Of a stretch of 64,000 nucleotides of DNA, positions 7,855 to 16,465 are shown piece after piece. A program made the position numbers and the translations under genes. The notes beneath the pieces are model-generated. The model did not search any database. It had not been told where the DNA came from and saw only the letters and a list, made by a program, of their open reading frames with translations. Source of the DNA: JAPUDQ01 sp964462335 (GTDB lineage Bacteria > Patescibacteriota > Saccharimonadia > Saccharimonadales > Saccharimonadaceae); contig CAYWYG010000001.1 of assembly GCA_964462335.1 (NCBI GenBank), positions 1 to 64,000 on the forward strand, written 5' to 3'. Every line of letters starts with the position of its first letter. Positions within the stretch are counted from its first letter, which is position 1.

Positions 7855-9029
7855 GCTGCTATCCCAACTTTTACGTATTGGTCAATAAATCTATCGGCAA
7901 TGTTGGTCCATGATTTCCCGCGCATCTCCTCAATAGCGTTGGCTTTGAGGTGAGCTGCGAGTGAACGTGACGACGCAAGATTGATCAGCAGATCCGCCAA
8001 ACGGTCTTCGTCCCAGTAGTCGTATTTCATGCCATTTCGGATAACTTCGCTTGCGCCACTCTGTTTTGTCATGACGACGGCGGTGCCGTGCGCTGCAGCT
8101 TCTAGTGCGGTCAACCCGAAAGGTTCGCTAATTGAACTCATCACAAATACATCTGAGATCGCAAAGACGTCACGCCACTGCTTGCCCCGCACAAATCCCG
8201 TGAAGATCACTTTGTCGGCAATACCAAGCTCGGCGCTCAGCTCAATCAGCTCATTGCGCTGCTCGCCATCGCCGGCAATGATGAATACAAAGCGTCCCAG
8301 ACGATGGGAGGCCTTGGCTGCGGCTCTCATAAAATTGACAAGCCCTTTTTGTACCGTGAGACGATTGACGACACTGACGATACAATAACCCTCAGCCTTC
8401 ATCGTGGCGGCATAGCGGTACGCATCACCCGTGGCCTCGTCTGCAAACTCACTGTAGTCAATCGTGTTGTGAACAACTTCGATTTTTTCTTGAGGAATAT
8501 TGTATTTTTCAGAGATAATATTCTTTTGTATCTGGCTAATAGCGATAATCCGATCGGCCATCAGAAGTCCCATTTGCTCAATATCATGTATCATCGGGTT
8601 GCCATGTGTACCGCCAGCGCGATCAAACTCAGTTGCATGGACATGGGCAATCAATGGACGGTGCACCGCCTGTTGTACGGCAACTCCCGCACGCAGCGTC
8701 AACCAGTCGTGGGCATGGATCGCGTGAGGTGGGTGTAGCTTGGCGTGACGAACGGCAGTCTTGATGTAGCGGTCTTGAATCTCCTGCATCTCAGGACTGC
8801 TTGCATGCCAGCTGTCATAGACCCATGTACCGTCACCCTTGACAGGCAAGCGCTTACTACTACTTATAATTCTCATAAACTCGCTGCCCGGATGCTCTGC
8901 CTCGTAGGGGAGCACGAAGTCAATGTCGACACCGCGACCTGCAAGGGCTCGTGCCATCTGGTAGCAGACGACACCCATTCCTCCAGCGTTGTGCGGCGGT
9001 AATTCCCACCCTAACATTAATATCCGCAT
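7851..9029 (-). CDS. GT4-type glycosyltransferase, glycogen-synthase-like
   Basis: The 392-residue GT-B enzyme has the N-terminal GWELPPHNAGGMGVVCYQM loop seen in glycogen/starch synthase-like GT4 enzymes, a central linker, and the C-terminal donor site with GFVRGKQW and the E-x7-E motif SEPFGLTALEAAA. It should transfer glucose from a nucleotide sugar to a growing alpha-glucan. It is the first gene of the three-gene minus-strand operon, with a 4-nt overlap with GH57. Donor (UDP- or ADP-glucose) cannot be decided. Confidence 0.88.
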   Translation of the reverse strand: MRILMLGWELPPHNAGGMGVVCYQMARALAGRGVDIDFVLPYEAEHPGSEFMRIISSSKRLPVKGDGTWVYDSWHASSPEMQEIQDRYIKTAVRHAKLHPPHAIHAHDWLTLRAGVAVQQAVHRPLIAHVHATEFDRAGGTHGNPMIHDIEQMGLLMADRIIAISQIQKNIISEKYNIPQEKIEVVHNTIDYSEFADEATGDAYRYAATMKAEGYCIVSVVNRLTVQKGLVNFMRAAAKASHRLGRFVFIIAGDGEQRNELIELSAELGIADKVIFTGFVRGKQWRDVFAISDVFVMSSISEPFGLTALEAAAHGTAVVMTKQSGASEVIRNGMKYDYWDEDRLADLLINLASSRSLAAHLKANAIEEMRGKSWTNIADRFIDQYVKVGIAA

Positions 9030-9113
9030 CTGGTGTAGCTTTCGTACGTTTAGTACTGATGTTTTTACTTCTACGTTCCAGTATAGCCCCAGATGAGGTG
9101 ACGCGCAATAGTT

Positions 9114-10292
9114 CTAATGGTTTTTTTGACAAGTTGCGCACTCATCTTCGGTTGCGGCCACTGCGCGCCATGCACGTACCGCAAGTCGGGCGGGTAGAAC
9201 CTCATGGTAGCCGATGATATCGGCGGCTCTACGTAGCATATGACCGACAAAGCCGTAGATGCGAATATTTTTCCACTCAAGAAGTGCCCATGATCTGCCT
9301 ACGGGTATGACGACGGGTGGTTCATAGGGTCGATATACTGGCCGTATCTGGCCACGATGTGTGCGGATGATATCGCCGGCAACATATCGTGCGTCATGAA
9401 GTGCTGTTTGCGCAAGACCGGTATATGGCGTGGCGGCGTTATCGCCGATAACATAGGTGTGCCTACCGACCATTAAGTGTTCATCGACAACGACTCGATT
9501 GGCAGTGCTGGTACAAAAGAAATTGCTGTGATGATCAAAAAATGGATGATTGGTGACGCCAGATGTCCACACCACCGTTCGCGTCGGGATGGATCGACCA
9601 CTGACGTATACTTCATCGTCATCTTGCCACTCGACCTTTTCATTGGTCATGACACTGACACCTATCGATTTAAGTCGGCGTGTAATGATACGACTCGCCT
9701 CCTCGCTCATTCGCGGCGCAACACGTGGTGCTGCCTCAACAAGCATAATCCTGATGCGATTGTGGCGGATACCGTGCGCTGAGGCAATATGATCGATATA
9801 ATGCGCCAAAGATGAGGCAAGTTCGATACCCGTTGGCCCAGCCCCCACGATGACATATTGTTTGTCGAGGCGCCGCGTTGATGTCAGCTCGTCATGCAGA
9901 TGCCGTCGAAACCGTGTAATTTGATCGCTCGATTTTATACCGAAGCTATTGGTATCAAGACCTTTTATCCCAAAATAGCTTGTGACAACACCAAATGCGA
10001 TTACGACGCGATCATATGAATAGGTGTGACGAGCGCCACGTAACAACCGCCGTTCCGGGTCGTAGCCCACAATTGTGTCTTTTACGACATGGACGCGACG
10101 ATGAGCAAAGATCGCGTCAAGCGGGATAAATGATTGACGCTGTGCGCCACCGGTTGCGACCGCATAGAGTGCTGGATAATATACGAAATGATCGCGATCA
10201 GAGATGAGTGTCACATGCAGCCCAGGCTCAGTCGCGAGCCGAAGTGCCAGTTTTACGCCAGCAAATCCACCACCGGCAATCACTATTTTCAT
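9114..10292 (-). CDS. ndh: Type II NADH:quinone dehydrogenase
   Basis: The 392-residue flavoprotein has an N-terminal FAD-binding GGGFAGVKLA motif, a second dinucleotide-binding VGAGPTGIELASSL motif for NADH, the FAD-contact region HTYVIGDNAA and the QTALHDARYVAGDI stretch of the NDH-2 family. It would oxidise NADH and reduce membrane quinone without pumping protons. It is transcribed divergently from cyoA, with 73 nt between the starts, so both likely share one control region. The tail carries CATC, unusual for NDH-2. A role as electron donor to the adjacent bo3 oxidase is a strong contextual inference. Confidence 0.88.
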   Translation of the reverse strand: MKIVIAGGGFAGVKLALRLATEPGLHVTLISDRDHFVYYPALYAVATGGAQRQSFIPLDAIFAHRRVHVVKDTIVGYDPERRLLRGARHTYSYDRVVIAFGVVTSYFGIKGLDTNSFGIKSSDQITRFRRHLHDELTSTRRLDKQYVIVGAGPTGIELASSLAHYIDHIASAHGIRHNRIRIMLVEAAPRVAPRMSEEASRIITRRLKSIGVSVMTNEKVEWQDDDEVYVSGRSIPTRTVVWTSGVTNHPFFDHHSNFFCTSTANRVVVDEHLMVGRHTYVIGDNAATPYTGLAQTALHDARYVAGDIIRTHRGQIRPVYRPYEPPVVIPVGRSWALLEWKNIRIYGFVGHMLRRAADIIGYHEVLPARLAVRAWRAVAATEDECATCQKNH

Positions 10293-10352
10293 TGATCTGT
10301 ACTACCTAAACTAAGCATTACTTTCATGCTAGCAGATAACGATAACGTATGC

Positions 10353-10358
10353 TACAGT
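10353..10358 (+). promoter_or_regulatory. -10 element of cyoA, 7 nt from the start codon
   Basis: TACAGT (10353-10358) ends 7 nt before ATG 10366. An overlapping alternative, TATGCT, occupies 10348-10353. Either gives a very short or absent 5' UTR, and no Shine-Dalgarno is visible. Confidence 0.45.
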
Positions 10359-10365
10359 CATACAC

Positions 10366-11268
10366 ATGAAGGGGAAACGCTGGGCAGTTACGCTGATCAT
10401 TTTTCTCGTTATGGCTGCGCTTATTGGTGCGCTGATCGTCTTCGTCCATGATCCCGTACTTATTCGTCCAAGTGGGCTCATCGCAGCACAACAGCGAGAC
10501 CTGTTGTATTTTGCGACAGGGGTAATGTTGGCTGTTGCACTACCGGTTTTTGTATTGACGGCGTATATCGCTCGAAAATACCGAGCTACCAATCGTCGTG
10601 CACGATATACACCCAACGAAGACGGTAATCGCTCCCTTGAACTCGTTTGGTGGGGCATTCCCATCGCGATCGTCGGACTGTTGTCGGTCGTTGCGTGGCG
10701 TACATCCCATAGCCTTGATCCATTTCGCCCGCTTGATGACACTGCGCCGTATCGTGTGCAGGTCATTGCGCTCGAATGGAAATGGTTATTTATCTACCCA
10801 GACTATAAAACAGCATCGGTCAATGAGTTGGCGATCCCAGTGGGACAACCTGTCGAATTCTCGATCGCATCAGATGCACCGATGAATTCATTTTGGATAC
10901 CAGAACTTGGCGGACAAATCTATGCGATGAGTGGCATGAGCACTCAGCTTCACCTGCAAGCAAATAAGCCAGGCGTATTTCGTGGTGTATCATCAAACCT
11001 AAGTGGCGACGGGTTTTCTGACATGAAGTTTGATGTCAGAGCTATGCCTACGAGCGATCTTGCACAGTGGCAGTACGACGCTACCACCTCGCCGCTTCGC
11101 CTTGCGATTGATAATTATCCTGTTCTTGCCATGCCAGCAACTGTCTCATCACCTCTACGATATCGTCTTGATACGCCCGATCTCTATCAGATGGTTATCG
11201 ATAAATATTCACTCGACCATAGCCGCGTTGAGGATAATGTGCACATGAAGCACGAGGGGGCAATCTAA
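10366..11268 (+). CDS. cyoA: Cytochrome bo3 ubiquinol oxidase subunit II
   Basis: The 300-residue subunit has an N-terminal hydrophobic segment, two TM helices (about 40-65 and 85-110) and an external cupredoxin domain. VIALEWKWLFIYPDY and PMNSFWIPELGGQIYAMSG match CyoA closely. The CuA ligands (CxxxC) of cytochrome c oxidases are absent, so the enzyme oxidises quinol. There is no lipobox cysteine like that of E. coli CyoA. It is the first gene of a tightly packed cyoABCDE operon, with cyoB starting 2 nt after its stop. Confidence 0.93.
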   Translation: MKGKRWAVTLIIFLVMAALIGALIVFVHDPVLIRPSGLIAAQQRDLLYFATGVMLAVALPVFVLTAYIARKYRATNRRARYTPNEDGNRSLELVWWGIPIAIVGLLSVVAWRTSHSLDPFRPLDDTAPYRVQVIALEWKWLFIYPDYKTASVNELAIPVGQPVEFSIASDAPMNSFWIPELGGQIYAMSGMSTQLHLQANKPGVFRGVSSNLSGDGFSDMKFDVRAMPTSDLAQWQYDATTSPLRLAIDNYPVLAMPATVSSPLRYRLDTPDLYQMVIDKYSLDHSRVEDNVHMKHEGAI

Positions 11269-11270
11269 CG

Positions 11271-13214
11271 ATGTTTGGACGTATGACGCTTGACGCATTC
11301 CCGCACAATCCGATCATGATCGGAGGAGCGCTTGGCATTATCGGCGGTGCGGTAGCAGTAGTCGCGATCATCACATATCTAAAACGTTGGCGATGGTTGT
11401 GGCGCACCTATCTCACAAGCCTTGATGCGAAAAAGATCGGGATCATGTATATCGTCGTTGCGGTTGTCATGTTGCTACGTGGTGCAGGTGATGCATTGAT
11501 GCTGCGCGGGCAACAGGCTATGGCGGCAGGCGATAGCGGCTTCCTTGATCCGAACCATTTTCAGCAGATATTTACCGCGCATGGCACGATTATGATATTT
11601 TTTGTGGCAATGGGGTTGATGTTTGGTCTCATCAACCTCGTCCTACCGCTCATGTTGGGGGCGCGTGATGTGGCGTTTCCGTTTCTCAACTCTGTCAGTT
11701 TTTGGCTATTTTTTGCCGGTATGGCGCTCATGAATGTATCACTCGTCTACGGTGAGTTTGCCGCTACTGGGTGGCTATCGTATCCGCCTCTGTCGGAGCT
11801 ACAATATAGTCCAGGTGTCGGAGTCGATTACTGGCTATGGGCGATCCAGATCGCAGGTGTAGGATCGACCCTGTCAGCCGTCAATTTCATCACAACAATT
11901 TTGCGCAAACGCGCACCAGGCATGGATTTGATGAAGATGCCGATGTTTGCGTGGAGTGTCCTCGGCAGTATGATCCTTGTCATGTTCGCATTTCCGATTC
12001 TGACAGCGACCCTCGGGATGCTAGGACTCGATCGTCTCATGGGTATGCATTTTTTCACCAGTGACCTTGGTGGCAATCCGATGATGTATATCAATTTGAT
12101 ATGGGCATGGGGACATCCGGAAGTCTATATCGTCATCTTGCCAGCATTTGGGATGTTTTCTGAGATCGTCGCGACATTTGCTCGCAAGCGACTCTTTGGC
12201 TACACCAGTATGGTCGTTGCACTTATGGCGATCTCGTTTTTCAGCTATATCGTCTGGGCGCATCACTTTTTCACGATGGGTGCGGGCGGCGATGTCAACG
12301 CGTTTTTCGGTATCGCGACCATGGTGATTGCAATTCCAACCGGCGTGAAGCTATTTAATTGGCTCTTTACAATGTATCGCGGACGTATTCATTTCACGAG
12401 TCCGATGTGGTGGTTTATGGGGTTTGTCGTGACTTTTACGATTGGCGGCATGACGGGGGTATTGCACGCGATACCAGCGATCGATTTCCAGCTTCACAAC
12501 AGTTTGTTTCTCGTCGCGCACTTTCATAATATGCTGATAGGTGGCGTTGTATTTGGCTACTTTGCAGGTCTTACCTACTGGTTCCCGAAAATATTTGGCT
12601 TTCGACTGCACGAGGGTCTCGGCAAGGCTGCTGCGCTTGCGTGGATACTGGGTTTCGTCGTTGCGTTCACCCCACTTTATGCGCTAGGGCTGATGGGTGT
12701 CACGCGACGGCTTGATCATTACGACCCGAATCCTGGTTGGCAAGCGCTATTCATCGTAGCGGCAATTGGTCTCGGCATTATTTTGATAGGCGTCGTCTTG
12801 CAGCTTGCACAGCTGGCATATAGCATATGGAAACGGAAAGAACTGCGTGCCGTGAGTGACCCATGGGAAGGTCGTACGCTAGAGTGGTCAGTGCCGTCGC
12901 CTGCGCCGTCATATAATTTCACGGTTATACCACACGTGACGATGCGAGACGAATGGTGGGAGCGCAAGGCGGCAAAATATCATGCCCCTCAAACCTATGA
13001 GGATTTTTACGAACCGAAAAACACAGCAGCCGGTATAGGTATTGCTGCCAGTGGCTTTGTGATCTGTTTTGGGCTGATCTGGCATGTCTGGTGGCTTGCG
13101 TCTGTCATGGCGGCTATCTTGGTGGCGATGATTATCAGGCGAACTACCACTATCGATACTGAGCGGTTAGTGCATGGCCGCTCACTGCATCGCGAAAAAG
13201 GAGGTGCAGCATAA
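11271..13214 (+). CDS. cyoB: Cytochrome bo3 ubiquinol oxidase subunit I
   Basis: The 647-residue haem-copper oxidase core. The low-spin haem ligand H104 is in FTAHGTIMIFF; the CuB ligand plus cross-linked Tyr is in WGHPEVYIVILPAFG; the His pair is in VWAHHFFTMGAGG; the K-channel Lys is in PTGVKLFNWLF; and the paired haem His residues are in LVAHFHNMLIGG. Quinone-site residues known from E. coli (R71, D75, H98) have counterparts at R70, D74 and H96. This looks like a functional proton-pumping oxidase. The last codon overlaps the cyoC start (TAATG). Confidence 0.96.
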   Translation: MFGRMTLDAFPHNPIMIGGALGIIGGAVAVVAIITYLKRWRWLWRTYLTSLDAKKIGIMYIVVAVVMLLRGAGDALMLRGQQAMAAGDSGFLDPNHFQQIFTAHGTIMIFFVAMGLMFGLINLVLPLMLGARDVAFPFLNSVSFWLFFAGMALMNVSLVYGEFAATGWLSYPPLSELQYSPGVGVDYWLWAIQIAGVGSTLSAVNFITTILRKRAPGMDLMKMPMFAWSVLGSMILVMFAFPILTATLGMLGLDRLMGMHFFTSDLGGNPMMYINLIWAWGHPEVYIVILPAFGMFSEIVATFARKRLFGYTSMVVALMAISFFSYIVWAHHFFTMGAGGDVNAFFGIATMVIAIPTGVKLFNWLFTMYRGRIHFTSPMWWFMGFVVTFTIGGMTGVLHAIPAIDFQLHNSLFLVAHFHNMLIGGVVFGYFAGLTYWFPKIFGFRLHEGLGKAAALAWILGFVVAFTPLYALGLMGVTRRLDHYDPNPGWQALFIVAAIGLGIILIGVVLQLAQLAYSIWKRKELRAVSDPWEGRTLEWSVPSPAPSYNFTVIPHVTMRDEWWERKAAKYHAPQTYEDFYEPKNTAAGIGIAASGFVICFGLIWHVWWLASVMAAILVAMIIRRTTTIDTERLVHGRSLHREKGGAA

Positions 13215-13804
13215 TGTCACTGACCGCACCAGCACACGAAAATCAGCACACCACAACACTTGGATTTTGGATCTATCTCATGACAGATTGTCTCCTATTT
13301 GCTGCATTATTTGCGACCTATGCAGTCCTACACCATCGCACAGCAGGCGGGCCGACAAGTCATGATATCATCGAGTTGCCTTACGCACTGACAAGTACGA
13401 TACTACTGCTGACGAGTAGCCTCACGAGCGGTTTTGCCTTGCTTGCAGTACGCGGTGAGCATCATCGTCGCGCGATACAATGGCTCACGCTGACACTACT
13501 ACTGGGCGTAGGCTTCATGTGTTTTGAATTGGTTGAGTTTGGCACACTTATTAACGATGGGTACAGCTGGACGGTAAGTGCGTTTTTGTCAGCGTTTTTT
13601 ACGCTTGTCGGAACGCACGGCCTCCATATCACTATCGGACTTATATGGGGTAGTGTGATGCTGTGGCTCGTAACGAAGCGGTTTTATACGACACCGCATC
13701 TTATCAAAAAAATGACATTGTTTACGTTGTTTTGGCACTTTCTTGATATCATCTGGATATTTATATTTACCTTTGTATATCTGACAGGGAGTATCTATTC
13801 ATGA
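13214..13804 (+). CDS. cyoC: Cytochrome bo3 ubiquinol oxidase subunit III
   Basis: The 196-residue protein has five predicted TM helices and the subunit III pattern (TLGFWIYLMTDCLLFAALFA at about 17-36, GTHGLHITIGLIWG, then FWHFLDIIWIFIF at the C-terminus). The start overlaps the cyoB stop by one base and the stop overlaps cyoD by 4 nt, which indicates translational coupling. Confidence 0.94.
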   Translation: MSLTAPAHENQHTTTLGFWIYLMTDCLLFAALFATYAVLHHRTAGGPTSHDIIELPYALTSTILLLTSSLTSGFALLAVRGEHHRRAIQWLTLTLLLGVGFMCFELVEFGTLINDGYSWTVSAFLSAFFTLVGTHGLHITIGLIWGSVMLWLVTKRFYTTPHLIKKMTLFTLFWHFLDIIWIFIFTFVYLTGSIYS

Positions 13805-14160
13805 GAGCAGTCAAACTAAAACCACACTACTCGTACGTTATAGGTTACGTGTTATCGCTTATTTTGACACTCAATGCCTACGTGGCGGCTACGCTCAATG
13901 TCGGTGCATTGACACCGGGACTTGTGACGATGTTGGCGCTGCTTGCAAGCGCACAGTTGATCGTCCACGTTATATATTTTCTGCATCTTGGGTACGAAAG
14001 TCGGCCCAAGTGGAACTCCGTTGCATTTATTGTCACGGTCATGGTGTTGCTTTTTATCGTGGTTGGTTCTATCTGGGTGATGAACAATCTTGACTACAAT
14101 ATGATGTCCCCCAATGCTCAGCATCGTATGATCGACGATGAGGGCCTTTACCTTCAGTGA
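13801..14160 (+). CDS. cyoD: Cytochrome bo3 ubiquinol oxidase subunit IV
   Basis: The 119-residue protein has three TM helices and the family motif AQLIVHVIYFLHLGYES. The start is inside the end of cyoC (4-nt overlap), and its TGA stop (14158-14160) overlaps the GTG start of cyoE. The subunit assists assembly of the CuB site in other bacteria. Confidence 0.92.
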   Translation: MRAVKLKPHYSYVIGYVLSLILTLNAYVAATLNVGALTPGLVTMLALLASAQLIVHVIYFLHLGYESRPKWNSVAFIVTVMVLLFIVVGSIWVMNNLDYNMMSPNAQHRMIDDEGLYLQ

Positions 14161-15017
14161 ACAGCGTGTTGTTTCGCCGGTATTATGAACTGACAAAGCC
14201 AGGCATGGTCTATGGCAATGTGCTGCCAGCGCTCACAGGATATTTCCTAGGGTACGCGCAATCGTTCTCAATAGCGCGCTTGGTCGGGTTTGTTATCGGG
14301 TTGAGCTGTGTCATGGGGTCAAGCTGCGTGGTGAACAATATTGTCGATCGAGAGCGAGATATGATCATGAAGCGAACGGCACGACGTGTCTTGCCTCGTC
14401 ACGCTATCCGTGTCGATCACGCAAGGGTATTCGCTGGGCTTCTCGCGAGCATAGGATTTATCATCCTGGGCGCAACTGCAGGTTGGCAAGCGACGTTTGT
14501 CGCGGGCACTGCCTGGCTACTCTATGCAGGGGTGTACACCTGGCTAAAGCCTAAGACGCCATACGCGACATTGGTCGGAGCCGTATCAGGCGCACTACCA
14601 CCAGTCATCGGCTGGCTTGCAGCAGGAAATCACCTAGGCATCATCGCGCTGATGCTATTTTTCATCCTCTTTTTCTGGCAAATGATACATTTCTATGCGA
14701 TTGCGCTGCGCTGCATCAATGATTATCGTCGAGCAGCCACACCTGTATATCCGATAGTATTTGGTGCGTCACGTACGATCTGGGCGATGCGAGCGTACGG
14801 GTGCATCTACACTTTGTTGGTATTCCTACTCACGGTGTGGCTCTGGGGAAATTCTTGGCCTACGTGGGTAATCGTGACCACGCACGTAGTGACACTTTGG
14901 TATCTCTTGCAGCCCGCAACACACATCGCATCATGGGCACGTCGCGCATTCTTCAGCTCGCTGTTGGCGCTCTGTGCGTGGTCGATTACTACATCAGTCT
15001 TTGTGGTACTTGTATAG
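14157..15017 (+). CDS. cyoE: Haem O synthase (protohaem IX farnesyltransferase)
   Basis: The 286-residue UbiA-family prenyltransferase starts at GTG 14157. The first Asp-rich site is NNIVDRERDMIMKRT and the second cytoplasmic loop has HFYAIALRCINDYRRA. It farnesylates haem B to haem O for the bo3 oxidase. No haem biosynthesis gene is in the window; if the genome is typical of the group, haem B must be scavenged. The 3' end overlaps the convergent PH-domain gene by 29 nt. Confidence 0.93.
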   Translation: MNSVLFRRYYELTKPGMVYGNVLPALTGYFLGYAQSFSIARLVGFVIGLSCVMGSSCVVNNIVDRERDMIMKRTARRVLPRHAIRVDHARVFAGLLASIGFIILGATAGWQATFVAGTAWLLYAGVYTWLKPKTPYATLVGAVSGALPPVIGWLAAGNHLGIIALMLFFILFFWQMIHFYAIALRCINDYRRAATPVYPIVFGASRTIWAMRAYGCIYTLLVFLLTVWLWGNSWPTWVIVTTHVVTLWYLLQPATHIASWARRAFFSSLLALCAWSITTSVFVVLV

Positions 15018-15666
15018 CACGATAGTGGTGATGCGAATTGCTATCATGGCCAAGCTCTCTGAGTGTATCGACTAACTGATCATGCGTCAGGTGGTCACAT
15101 GCGATGCCATTGTGGCGCGCGATAACATATCCCTGGATCATGTGTTTCAGGTGCTGCGCATCTTGCCGTGAAAAGTTTCGGATAGTGAAATGATCATCAG
15201 AGCTCAGGACGCGAGTCGCGATAGTTACCGACCCAAAGAATGGGCCTACGCTCGCAGACACATTGAGAATGTCCTCGATCCTAATACTCATGACGTCTTC
15301 GGCGAAGAAAAATTGGCGCCGTATGATAGTCAGCTTGGTGCGATCTAAGATGATTGTATCGGGGAATATCGTAAGCGGAAATACTGTAGTTGCTCGCGCC
15401 AAAACCTCATTTGACTGTTCGATGACGCGCGCTAGTTCGTGCGCTGCATTCTGACCACCTGCTTTGACAAGTGTACTAAGGTGTTGGACAAGCGGGGACG
15501 TTTGATTTGCGAAGTGCACCTCTTTTTTCAGTATGCCGACCGCAAGTAGCTGAGCCTGTGTTGCAGAATGACCTACGTCATGGCAAAATCGCCGTATAAA
15601 CTGAAGACGCCGTAGACGTGATGCAATGTCTCCAGAACCGTTACTGTTGATAGGCTCTTCATTCAT
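14989..15666 (-). CDS. PH-domain-like protein (bacterial PH type)
   Basis: I place the start at the ATG 15666, which is preceded by a strong Shine-Dalgarno (complement aaggaggt), giving 225 residues. Longer readings upstream have no such site. Residues about 1-110 are alpha-helical. The rest has the beta-rich pattern of bacterial PH domains: DTIILDRTKLTIIRRQFFFA, then EDVMSIRIEDILNV and SVTIATRV with a final helix (RQDAQHLKHMIQGYV). No TM segment. Function unknown. It is convergent with cyoE and overlaps it by 29 nt. Confidence 0.6.
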   Translation of the reverse strand: MNEEPINSNGSGDIASRLRRLQFIRRFCHDVGHSATQAQLLAVGILKKEVHFANQTSPLVQHLSTLVKAGGQNAAHELARVIEQSNEVLARATTVFPLTIFPDTIILDRTKLTIIRRQFFFAEDVMSIRIEDILNVSASVGPFFGSVTIATRVLSSDDHFTIRNFSRQDAQHLKHMIQGYVIARHNGIACDHLTHDQLVDTLRELGHDSNSHHHYRAIQVPQRLM

Positions 15667-15901
15667 TGCACACCTCCTTCGGCTTGCATCTCTATTGTAG
15701 CGCATAATGCAACATAAATGTGAAAGAATGTGTAGTAATAAAATCAACGTACGAACAGAGGTAATATCGTGAAATATTACAAATTTTATACATTTCACGG
15801 TTGACACTCAATTTATCATCTGTTATTAGGCATTTGCCCCTTATATGGTGATAGTGGGCAAGTCTTGCTATACTATCTCAGTGCTATGGCACGCACGCGA
15901 T

Positions 15902-15977
15902 AGGGGAGTAGCTCAGCTGGTAGAGCAACGGTCTCCAAAACCGTAGGCCGCAGGTTCGAATCCTGTCTCCCCTGCCA
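15902..15977 (+). tRNA. tRNA-Trp (CCA)
   Basis: A full cloverleaf: acceptor AGGGGAG / CTCCCCT, D arm gctc / gagc, anticodon stem ACGGT / ACCGT with loop CTCCAAA (anticodon CCA), T arm GCAGG / CCTGT, discriminator G and encoded CCA at 15975-15977. Confidence 0.97.
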
Positions 15978-16077
15978 AACAGTAGATCGTCGATATTATC
16001 CCGTATTCAGACTTTGCTTCTATATCGAGGGCTGGGCTGCTACTTGTCCTGTAAAATTTGCCCGCAAATTAAAATGT

Positions 16078-16120
16078 GCGCGTGACTGTCGAGAGCCAAG
16101 TGCTCTCGACAGTCACGCGC
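16078..16120 (-). terminator. 19-bp perfect hairpin downstream of the 27-aa membrane protein gene
   Basis: Arms 16078-16096 and 16102-16120 pair perfectly around a 5-nt loop. On the minus strand it follows the stop of the microprotein (16131) and is trailed by acatttt, so it probably ends that transcript. It resembles the hairpin after uraA in stem length and loop size. Confidence 0.6.
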
Positions 16121-16130
16121 GAATCCTCTC

Positions 16131-16214
16131 TCATCGCCGCAGTTTCATGCTAATCATCACTCCTAGCGCAATGCCGACGGCGATCATCGCGATGTATGCC
16201 AGCGCGTAGCTCAT
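16131..16214 (-). CDS. 27-residue single-TM microprotein
   Basis: The frame MSYALAYIAMIAVGIAL continuing to MKLRR is 27 residues with one TM helix (about 4-22) and a basic C-terminus. A good Shine-Dalgarno (aaggaagg on the minus strand) precedes the ATG at 16214. AT-rich -10-like sequence (tatgataat) lies about 60-70 nt upstream and a strong hairpin follows the stop. A dedicated transcription unit for so short a frame argues that it is real. Function unknown; membrane small proteins often regulate a larger partner. Confidence 0.55.
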   Translation of the reverse strand: MSYALAYIAMIAVGIALGVMISMKLRR

Positions 16215-16465
16215 CGTAGCCTTCCTTCTTAATGCGTTGTTGAGAGGAGTACAATTTAAATATATTATCATACTTTTATACGGAACGCAATACCCATATC
16301 CCAAAAGCTTCACCCACGCATTTGCAGATATCACATATATCACATACTGCAACACTCTCTGCTATACAGAGTTTTGTAACAACCGTATAAATAATGTGCA
16401 CTTGGAAATTGAGAGGTTGAGAAACTAAGCATTATAGAGCAATTGCTAGGTGATATAATATGCCT

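Noticed and set aside
14989..15807. A 272-residue version of the PH-like protein starting at 15807
   Set aside because: The ATG at 15666 has a near-perfect Shine-Dalgarno, and the upstream 47 residues are Cys/His/Leu-rich without conservation signals.
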